Of a stretch of DNA of 57,316 nucleotides, positions 51,233-57,316 are shown one piece after another. The notes below the pieces were generated by a model, which made no database searches, had not been told where the DNA came from, and saw nothing but the letters and a program-made list of their open reading frames with translations. A program made the translations under genes and the position numbers. The stretch covers positions 1 through 57,316 of the forward strand of contig CALIIW010000252.1 in assembly GCA_938018185.1 (NCBI GenBank), written 5' to 3'. Position 1 is the stretch's first letter. Each line of letters opens with the position of its first letter. This DNA is from an uncultured Saprospiraceae bacterium (GTDB lineage Bacteria > Bacteroidota > Bacteroidia > Chitinophagales > Saprospiraceae).

Positions 51233-54200
51233 ATGAGAATTCGCACCTTCAAAACGAAGAAGAGTAAAAAATTCTTCTTTTCTTTTTTAGCTGACAATGG
51301 GGATGTTATTTTAAAAAGTATCCCATTTGAATCAAAAGAAGAAAGAGACGATGCCAAAAGATCCACCCTCAAAGATTTTTCTAAAAATAAAAGCGCCATC
51401 AGTTACAAGGATGGCTTTTCCTATTTTATCAAGTCCGATTACAAAGGAAAAACTATTTTGAATAGTGAAGCATTTGGAAGTATTGAATCTAGAGATGCAG
51501 CAGTAAAAATGCTTTATTCTTTAAGCGCAAAACTTCTACAGGAAGACATTGAAGCAGAGGATAAAATTGAAAAAAATACGAACGCTTACAAAACTGATGG
51601 CAAGGATGACGACTACAAACCTTTAGATTTTTATAAAAAAAATAAAGGCAAAGTAAGTAATGGATTCAGTTCATTCTTTGATGAGGTAAGCTCAGAACAT
51701 TACTTCTCTTACTTATCCAAAGATAAAGTTATTCTCTTAAGCGAAGGGTACAAAACAGATAAAAGCAGAGACAACGGTATCATTTCTGTGAAGAAGAATA
51801 TTTCAATTCCTGAAAGGTATGACCGCCAACAACATCAAAATGGCAAATATTTTTTCAATTTAAAAGCAGGGAATAACCAAGAGATAGCCACAAGTCGTTG
51901 GTTTGATTCTGAAGATGAAATGAATGGAACCATCACAAATTTGCTGTCTGGTTCTTCAAATTTAGAATCTTCTGCCAACAAGGAGTCTGCTGCACCTAAG
52001 GAAACATTAGGCTTTGCAGATTCATCTTCCAAAAACTTGGGAGAAGCTAAAAAAGAAGCTCCAACAAAAAAAGAGAAGAAGCCAAAGAAAGATAAAGGGG
52101 AAAAGAAAATAATCAAAAATGGTAAGTACGCTGTAAACGATCTTGTTTGGCAAATTTTCCAATCTGGTGGCAATAAAAAGTTTTATTACATTATTCGAGA
52201 TACCAAGCAAAAGTCTGTTTACTTTAATGCAAATGTAAAAGGTTACGAAACAGCAGAAGAAGCTGAAAAGAACTTGATACACTCCATGAATTTTTCCCCT
52301 TCAGAAGATAACTTCGAAGTAAAAGTAGCAAAGAATGGAAAGTATTACTTCTATGTTTTAGATAAAGAAAAAAAGCAAGTCGGAAAAAGTTTCTTCTACA
52401 ATAATGAAGCTGATATGAAAGCCGCTATGTCGCTTTTATTCCATGGTAGTGCTGGAGCTTCAGCTAAGACAGTTTCTAATAAAACAACTAGCCAAGATGA
52501 ATATTTGCCTTGTGCTTCTTATGCTGGAGCAGATGGCTTTCATAGATTTAGTACGGAGGGCGAAGAATACTTTGCCTTTAATCTCAATGGAAGAACCTTC
52601 CTAAGATCTGAAGGATATAGCTCCGTTTCAGGAAGAGACAATGGAATTAATTCTGTGATTAAAAATGCACAAAATGATGACAGATGGAAAACTGATTCAG
52701 ATGATGAAGGTCATTATTATTTTTTAAAAGCTGGTAACTCTCAAGAAATTGCTCGCTCTTGTCCTTATCCGAACGAAGCAGAAATGCAAAAAGCTTTGAA
52801 TTGGGTCAGAGGAGAAGAATCTATTTTAGGTAAAGGTGCAAAAGAAGTAGATGGTACTTGGGTCTCTGCTGCTTCTTTAGGACTTTTAGCAAGTACTACT
52901 CTCAGTGCTAAAGCGGAGGAAGAAGCTAGACTAAAAGCGGAAGCAGAGGCAAAAGCCCAAGCAAAAGCTAAGGCCGAGGAAGAAACTAGACTAAAAGCGG
53001 AAGCAGAGGCAAAAGCCCAAGCGAAAGCTAAGGCCGAGGAAGAAGCTAGATTGGAAGCGGAAGCAGAGGCAAAAGCTAAGGCCGAAGAAGAAGCTAGATT
53101 GAAAGCAGAAGCTAAAGCAGTAGCTAAGGCCGAGGAAGAAGCAAGATTGAAAGCGGAAGCAGAGGCGAAAGCCAAGGCCGAGGAAGAACTTGCTTTGAAA
53201 TTGAAAAAAGAAAAAGAACTTGAAGCAAATAAATTAGCAGCATTAGCCGCAACACCAAAAGCAGGGCTGGATGAATATTTGCCTTGTGCTTCCTACGCAG
53301 GACAAAAAGGATTTAATAGTTTTGAAAAAGAAGGATTATTCTATTTTTCTTATGTAAACGATAAAGGAGAAGTTTTACTCAGATCACAAGCCTATAAATC
53401 TGCTGCAGGAAGAGATAACGGGATCGAATCTGTGAAAACCAATTCAAAAATAAAAGAACGATGGGTAGAAACAGAAGAAAAAGGACAACACTTTTATATT
53501 TTAAAAGCTGGTAACAAACAGGAGATAGCAAGATCCTGTGGAACTTCTAATAAAGAAAGCATGAATGCATTATTTGCAGCGGCTGCTTTCACACCTTGGG
53601 CTGCCAAGAAAATAATCACTAAAACTGACACGGTTAAAAAAGAGCCCATCAAGAAAGTTGAAAAAGAAGTTACTCCTATTAAGAAGGTTGAGAAGGTGAA
53701 GAAAGCAAAGCCAGTAGTTGCGAGGAAAAAAGAACCGGTAGTAGTACAGAAAACAACAGAGAGAAAAGCTGCAGCTGCGGCAGTGGCTCAAGACGCCGGG
53801 GCAACTGGTTGTTTGAAGAAGTGGTGGTGGTTAATCTTATTAGCGACTTTGGTCCCATTAATCTTCCTTTTATTGAAAAATTGTAATGGTGATAATATAG
53901 GTACTACTGCTGATTTAACACCTCCAATAAAAAAGGAGATTGTTCCTCCAGTAATTGAGAAAGAGGAAGAAAAAGTTGTTGAGTCAAAACCTAAAACCGA
54001 ACCAGAAGTAAAGAAAGACGTTAAACCAGTAAAACAAGCACTGTGCCCTAACGTTAGCTCAAAGTCTTTAAATTTGAGATCAACGACAAATGCTGGTAAA
54101 ATGGCTGACTATCTTTCCAATCCTGCTTCAACATATCCAAAAAAATTCTCTATGGAATATGCAAACTTTGAATTCAATGAAGCAAGAATGACGCAATCAG

Positions 54201-54505
54201 GAAAAGATGAGATACCAAGAATTGCAAAAGTCCTAAAAGCTTGTAAAAACTGTAAGGTCAAAATCTACGGACATATTGATCAAACAGAAAAAGATAGCTA
54301 TAATGGAGAATATCAAGATGGATCCGGAATTAGCCTTTCTGCCATAAGAGCAAGATGTGCTTATAAAAGATTGATAGATGCGGGAGTCCCTGCTTCTAAG
54401 TTGGAATTTGTCGGCTTAGGTAAAGAATCACAGATTGCAGCATCTGATACAGAATCAAACAGGCGAAAAAATAGACGTGTGGAGCTTGAATTCATTAGGA
54501 AATAA
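51233..54505 (+). CDS. Cytoplasmic DUF1508 (YegP-like) array joined by one membrane helix to a periplasmic OmpA domain
   Basis: This is a 1090-residue protein without a signal peptide. Residues about 14-780 contain ten half-units, in five pairs, of the YegP/DUF1508 type (VILLSEGYKTDKSRDNGIISVKKN, cited as SEGYKTDKSRDNGI; YFNLKAGNNQEIATS-like; SEGYSSVSGRDNGINSV; SQAYKSAAGRDNGIESV). A charged Ala/Glu/Lys coiled-coil of tandem repeats (about 560-666) separates the fourth and fifth pairs. A Lys/Val/Pro-rich linker leads to one membrane helix (about 864-882, WWWLILLATLVPLIFLLL), with positive residues on its N-terminal side. A periplasmic OmpA domain follows (about 974-1090, FEFNEARMTQSGKDEI, GHIDQTEKDSYNG, ESNRRKNRRVELEF). 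The topology N-in/C-out is inferred from charge and from the need of OmpA domains for peptidoglycan. Confidence 0.85.
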   Translation: MRIRTFKTKKSKKFFFSFLADNGDVILKSIPFESKEERDDAKRSTLKDFSKNKSAISYKDGFSYFIKSDYKGKTILNSEAFGSIESRDAAVKMLYSLSAKLLQEDIEAEDKIEKNTNAYKTDGKDDDYKPLDFYKKNKGKVSNGFSSFFDEVSSEHYFSYLSKDKVILLSEGYKTDKSRDNGIISVKKNISIPERYDRQQHQNGKYFFNLKAGNNQEIATSRWFDSEDEMNGTITNLLSGSSNLESSANKESAAPKETLGFADSSSKNLGEAKKEAPTKKEKKPKKDKGEKKIIKNGKYAVNDLVWQIFQSGGNKKFYYIIRDTKQKSVYFNANVKGYETAEEAEKNLIHSMNFSPSEDNFEVKVAKNGKYYFYVLDKEKKQVGKSFFYNNEADMKAAMSLLFHGSAGASAKTVSNKTTSQDEYLPCASYAGADGFHRFSTEGEEYFAFNLNGRTFLRSEGYSSVSGRDNGINSVIKNAQNDDRWKTDSDDEGHYYFLKAGNSQEIARSCPYPNEAEMQKALNWVRGEESILGKGAKEVDGTWVSAASLGLLASTTLSAKAEEEARLKAEAEAKAQAKAKAEEETRLKAEAEAKAQAKAKAEEEARLEAEAEAKAKAEEEARLKAEAKAVAKAEEEARLKAEAEAKAKAEEELALKLKKEKELEANKLAALAATPKAGLDEYLPCASYAGQKGFNSFEKEGLFYFSYVNDKGEVLLRSQAYKSAAGRDNGIESVKTNSKIKERWVETEEKGQHFYILKAGNKQEIARSCGTSNKESMNALFAAAAFTPWAAKKIITKTDTVKKEPIKKVEKEVTPIKKVEKVKKAKPVVARKKEPVVVQKTTERKAAAAAVAQDAGATGCLKKWWWLILLATLVPLIFLLLKNCNGDNIGTTADLTPPIKKEIVPPVIEKEEEKVVESKPKTEPEVKKDVKPVKQALCPNVSSKSLNLRSTTNAGKMADYLSNPASTYPKKFSMEYANFEFNEARMTQSGKDEIPRIAKVLKACKNCKVKIYGHIDQTEKDSYNGEYQDGSGISLSAIRARCAYKRLIDAGVPASKLEFVGLGKESQIAASDTESNRRKNRRVELEFIRK

Positions 54506-54521
54506 GTCAAAAAAGAAATTT

Positions 54522-54570
54522 CAAGTCACTAGAGTGCTAAACACTAGGATTCTGGTGACTTGTTTTAGTT
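54522..54570 (+). terminator. Terminator after the DUF1508-OmpA gene
   Basis: CAAGTCACTAGA pairs with TCTGGTGACTTG (one G-T pair), an inner AGTG/CACT stem extends it, and TTTTAGTTT follows. It starts 17 bp after the stop codon. Confidence 0.8.
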
Positions 54571-54702
54571 TAAATTGCAACAGAAAATTGGTTATTTCGT
54601 CTTATAACGAAGCAAATAACCCCTTAAATAATTAGTCAACGAAAAACAATTAGATTACTACCGATAATATTGGCTTATTTCATTGAAAATAAATACTTTT
54701 AC

Positions 54703-54735
54703 TTTGAGACAAGCACTAAAAAAGGTGTAGTTTTG
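54703..54735 (+). promoter_or_regulatory. Bacteroidota-type promoter of the 54757 gene
   Basis: TTTG (54703-54706), 21 bases, then TAGTTTTG (54728-54735), a full match to TAnnTTTG. The ATG at 54757 is 21 bases downstream. Confidence 0.68.
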
Positions 54736-54756
54736 TCGTTTAATTGAAACTTGTGT

Positions 54757-55695
54757 ATGAGCAACATAGCCTTTCTTGAGCTAAAGTATGGAAATATAAA
54801 CGGTGGTTATCCTAACTATTTCGTTATCAGTGATATATCACTGCTTGTATTTGATACAACCAAAAATAAAATTTTTATTGAAAGCCTAAATGTCAATGAA
54901 GACATAGATGTTGTTTTTGTAAACACAAGAACAGACGAATTAGGGCATACACTTGGTCGGTTAAAATACGTCGTCAACCTCAAAACTAGAAAGAAGCAAC
55001 GCTTTGATGAAGAATTGAAGTTGGAAAAAGACGATTTGGATAAAATCTTCTTTAGATCTAGAAATATCAAAAGATATGTGAAAGGTTTCTTCATGAAAAA
55101 TTTCAGAAAATATCAGATAGATAAGCTTGTCACATTTGATGGAAAAAGAGACATTTTCCTTTGTGAAAGATCTGGTGCCGAATTTAGAAGAATGGAAATT
55201 CTTGATTTACAAACTGCTCTTAATAAGGAATGCAGCTATCTGTTCTCTCTTAATAAACTTGGCGTAATTGTAAACTTTGAGCAAAACCATACAGCTCTTA
55301 AATCAAATAACTTAGAATATTTTCTGCATCCAATCGCTGCTAGACAAGTAAAACCTAAAACAGCCGCTTTTGATGCTGCAAAACTTTTGATGATTCATCA
55401 AGAATTCTTTGAACACAAGGAAGATTTCTTATTGAAAGCAGCTTTGATTCTTAATAAGATTCAGGTCAAACAAAAAGAAAAAGCTGCAGAAAAGAAAGCC
55501 GCAGAAAAAGCACAAAAGAAAGCTGCAAAAGAAGCAGGTGTTGAAGAACCTGCAGAAAAGGAAGTTGCTGTAGAAAAAGAAGTTGCTGTAGAAAAAGAGG
55601 TAGCTGTAGAAAAAGAGGTTGTTGTAGAGAAAGAAGTCTCTACAAAAACGGAAGAAGCTACTGATGCAGATGCAACTGATAAAGCTGACGCATAG
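54757..55695 (+). CDS. Unknown protein, possible degenerate RNase H-fold (DEDD exonuclease-like) domain with Lys/Glu repeat tail
   Basis: I start it at ATG 54757 (MSNIAFLELKYG). A TTG at 54751 would add two residues. The protein has 312 residues. Residues about 1-225 look like a DnaQ/DEDD fold: a first strand FLELKYGNINGGYPNYFVI where active enzymes have DxE, a middle motif LVTFDGKRDIFLCERSG like ExoII, and AAFDAAKLLMIHQEF like ExoIII. The first motif lacks the acidic pair, so catalysis is doubtful. This fold is inference from motif spacing only. Residues about 230-312 are a charged tail with KAAEKKAAEKAQKKAAKE and four EVAVEK-type hexapeptides. It follows the DUF1508-OmpA gene, which has a similar Ala/Glu/Lys-rich stretch. 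Confidence 0.6.
   Translation: MSNIAFLELKYGNINGGYPNYFVISDISLLVFDTTKNKIFIESLNVNEDIDVVFVNTRTDELGHTLGRLKYVVNLKTRKKQRFDEELKLEKDDLDKIFFRSRNIKRYVKGFFMKNFRKYQIDKLVTFDGKRDIFLCERSGAEFRRMEILDLQTALNKECSYLFSLNKLGVIVNFEQNHTALKSNNLEYFLHPIAARQVKPKTAAFDAAKLLMIHQEFFEHKEDFLLKAALILNKIQVKQKEKAAEKKAAEKAQKKAAKEAGVEEPAEKEVAVEKEVAVEKEVAVEKEVVVEKEVSTKTEEATDADATDKADA
55561..55632 (+). repeat. 18-bp in-frame tandem repeat, four units
   Basis: Units begin at 55561, 55579, 55597 and 55615 (first two identical, GAAGTTGCTGTAGAAAAA) and encode EVAVEK three times and EVVVEK once, in the tail of the 54757 protein. Confidence 0.92.
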
Positions 55696-55696
55696 T

Positions 55697-57316
55697 TTAC
55701 TCTAATTCAATTACAAGATCATCTTGTTCTACTAAGCTTTTTTCTTTCAAGTAAATCTTTTTGACAACCCCCTTTGCTGGTGAAGTAATGGTACTTTCCA
55801 TTTTCATAGCTTCTACTATAAATAGAGGGGTATTCATTTCAACCTGATCTCCTTCCATTACCAATAACTGTGCAATAGAACCTTGTAATGGCGATCCTAC
55901 ATCGTTGGCCTTTTGAATTTTTTGATTTTTTACTTCTGTGCTAGTTGCCAAAACATCTAAGACTTCAATGGAACGCATCTGCCCATTCAAATTAAATAGT
56001 ACATGCCTTGTCCCTCGTTCATTTGCCAAAGTCATGTTCATATATTTGATAAGGATATTTTTCCCTTCTCCTAACTTGACCATTATTTCTTCATTTTGCT
56101 TGAGCCCATAGAAAAAAGCCGCCGTTGGCAAATTAACCACATCTCCATACTGATCATAATGCGTCAAATATTGTTCAAACACTCTGGGATATAACTTTGA
56201 ACTTATAAAGTCTTTCTCACTTAGCTCATAGGATTTTTGCTTTTTGAAAAGTTGAAATTCATTTTCAAAATCAATTTCTTTAAGGTGCTGGTTAGGCCTA
56301 TCCGTATAAGCTTCCTCTTCTTTTAAAACAATCTTTTGAATATCACTTGGAAAGCCTCCAGCAATTTGACCCAAGTCTCCTCTCATTAGTGCTTTAACTG
56401 AATCTGGGAAATCTATCTTATGTCCTAAGATAAATATGTCTTCAGCAGTATAGTTGTTAGAAGTCATAAACATGGCTAAATCCCCTACTACCTTTGAGGA
56501 AGGTGTAACTTTTATTAAATTTCCTAGAATCATATTTGCAGCTTGATAATTATGCTTTATCAAATCAAATTTATCTTCAAGTCCCAATCCTCTAGCTTGC
56601 GGTTTTAAATTTGAATATTGTCCTCCAGGAATTTCATGTTCATAAACTTCCGCAGTACCTGACCTGAGTTCCGTTTCAAATGGGTAATAATAGGACCTCA
56701 CTGTTTCCCAATAATCAGAAAATTGATTCAATGCCTTTAAATCAATTTCATTTTCTCTTTCGTGGCCTTCCATCATAGCCACAATAGAATTAAAGTTTGG
56801 CTGGGAAGTCAATCCTGACATGGAAGAAATTGCGACATCCACCACATCAACTCCAGCTTCTATCGCTTTCAAATAAGTTGCAGATTGTATCGAAGAAGTA
56901 TCGTGTGTATGTAGATGAATTGGAATATCAATGGTTTCTTTTAGGGATGTTATCAGCTCTTCAGCGGCCCTTGGTTTTAAAAGTCCAGCCATATCCTTTA
57001 TAGCAAGAATATGTGCCCCCATATCTTCTACTCGTTTAGCTAAATCCAAATAATAATTTAAATCAAACTTGTGTTTGTCTGAATTTGAAATATCACCCGA
57101 ATAACAAATACAAACTTCTGCAATAGCCTCCGTTCTTTCTAAAACGGTTTGAACGGAGGTCTGTAAAGCAACAGGCCAATTTAAAGAATCAAAAATTCTG
57201 AATACATCAATGCCATTTCCACCGTCCCAAGCCCTTTCTATAAAAGCCTTAATCAAATTGTCTGGGTAAGCTGCATAACCCACTGCATTTGAACCACGTA
57301 GCAACATTTGAAACAA
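55697..57316 (-). CDS. pyc: Pyruvate carboxylase, C-terminal half (partial, cut by window end)
   Basis: The visible 539 residues start inside the gene; the first codon in the window is TTG within FQMLLRGSNAVGY, not a start. They cover the carboxyltransferase (HMGL-like) barrel (FRIFDSLNW, AIKDMAGLLKP with the conserved Lys of the metal site, HLHTHDTSS metal-binding His pair). The PYC/OADA conserved domain (EIPGGQYSNLKPQA) and the C-terminal biotin-carrier domain with the biotinylated Lys in VEAMKMEST come next. The enzyme makes oxaloacetate from pyruvate. The biotin carboxylase half lies beyond 57316. The stop codon is one base past the convergent 54757 gene. Confidence 0.95.
   Translation of the reverse strand: MFQMLLRGSNAVGYAAYPDNLIKAFIERAWDGGNGIDVFRIFDSLNWPVALQTSVQTVLERTEAIAEVCICYSGDISNSDKHKFDLNYYLDLAKRVEDMGAHILAIKDMAGLLKPRAAEELITSLKETIDIPIHLHTHDTSSIQSATYLKAIEAGVDVVDVAISSMSGLTSQPNFNSIVAMMEGHERENEIDLKALNQFSDYWETVRSYYYPFETELRSGTAEVYEHEIPGGQYSNLKPQARGLGLEDKFDLIKHNYQAANMILGNLIKVTPSSKVVGDLAMFMTSNNYTAEDIFILGHKIDFPDSVKALMRGDLGQIAGGFPSDIQKIVLKEEEAYTDRPNQHLKEIDFENEFQLFKKQKSYELSEKDFISSKLYPRVFEQYLTHYDQYGDVVNLPTAAFFYGLKQNEEIMVKLGEGKNILIKYMNMTLANERGTRHVLFNLNGQMRSIEVLDVLATSTEVKNQKIQKANDVGSPLQGSIAQLLVMEGDQVEMNTPLFIVEAMKMESTITSPAKGVVKKIYLKEKSLVEQDDLVIELE

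Noticed and set aside
52765-53175. 136-residue Ala/Ser-rich frame on the minus strand
   Set aside because: It is the antisense image of the Ala/Glu/Lys tandem repeats in the DUF1508 protein; repeats keep the opposite frame open by chance.

Overview
The window looks like a chromosome segment from a gliding or adhesive member of the Bacteroidota. I infer Saprospirales or a relative, but the order is not proven. The signs are AT-rich DNA, starts without Shine-Dalgarno sequences, promoters of the TTTG-N19-TAnnTTTG type, several proteins with C-terminal type IX secretion (T9SS) sorting domains of types A and B, a PorP/SprF outer-membrane protein, and the gliding ABC transporter genes gldA, gldF and gldG. 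I saw no rRNA, tRNA, CRISPR array or prophage.

Layout. Positions 1-733 hold two copies of a structured non-coding repeat. Positions 734-10394 hold a T9SS-exported VCBS/ASPIC protein, a small barrel protein, a methyltransferase, two histidine-kinase-type genes (one lacks its phospho-acceptor domain), purU and a small unknown gene. Positions 10811-22102 are one giant gene for a 3763-residue surface protein with nested internal repeats and a type B sorting domain. Positions 22268-24967 hold two compact operons, kdsC-UbiA-maf and fdx-iscX. Positions 25614-31470 hold a T9SS module: a 684-residue miniature of the giant protein, PorP/SprF, and a TPR/beta-propeller/OmpA protein of PorE type. Positions 31579-39081 hold a menaquinone-type prenyltransferase, a DUF1573 lipoprotein and the run gldA-gldF-gldG-DUF4340-PolX. 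Positions 39286-45262 hold a MORN lipoprotein, a glycoside hydrolase, an SDR, a glycosylasparaginase and an alpha/beta hydrolase.

Positions 45248-46192 contain a GxxExxY (PD-(D/E)XK-type) gene bracketed by copies of a private repeat, with a further inverted copy near 40050. Positions 46199-49554 hold an ECF sigma factor operon: sigma factor, membrane-anchored barrel protein, PKD lipoprotein. Its leader carries a terminator-like hairpin that ends three bases before the sigma start codon, with CGGTT iterons upstream. Positions 49741-57316 hold rarA, a cytoplasmic array of DUF1508 units joined through one membrane helix to a periplasmic OmpA domain, a protein with possible RNase H-fold features, and the C-terminal half of pyruvate carboxylase, which is cut by the window end.

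The main theme is cell-surface building: secretion, adhesion, gliding and envelope anchoring. The strongest candidates for undescribed biology are the DUF1508-array/OmpA protein and its neighbour, the repeat-bracketed GxxExxY gene, the exact-length CDYF modules shared by the two adhesins, and the leader of the ECF sigma operon.
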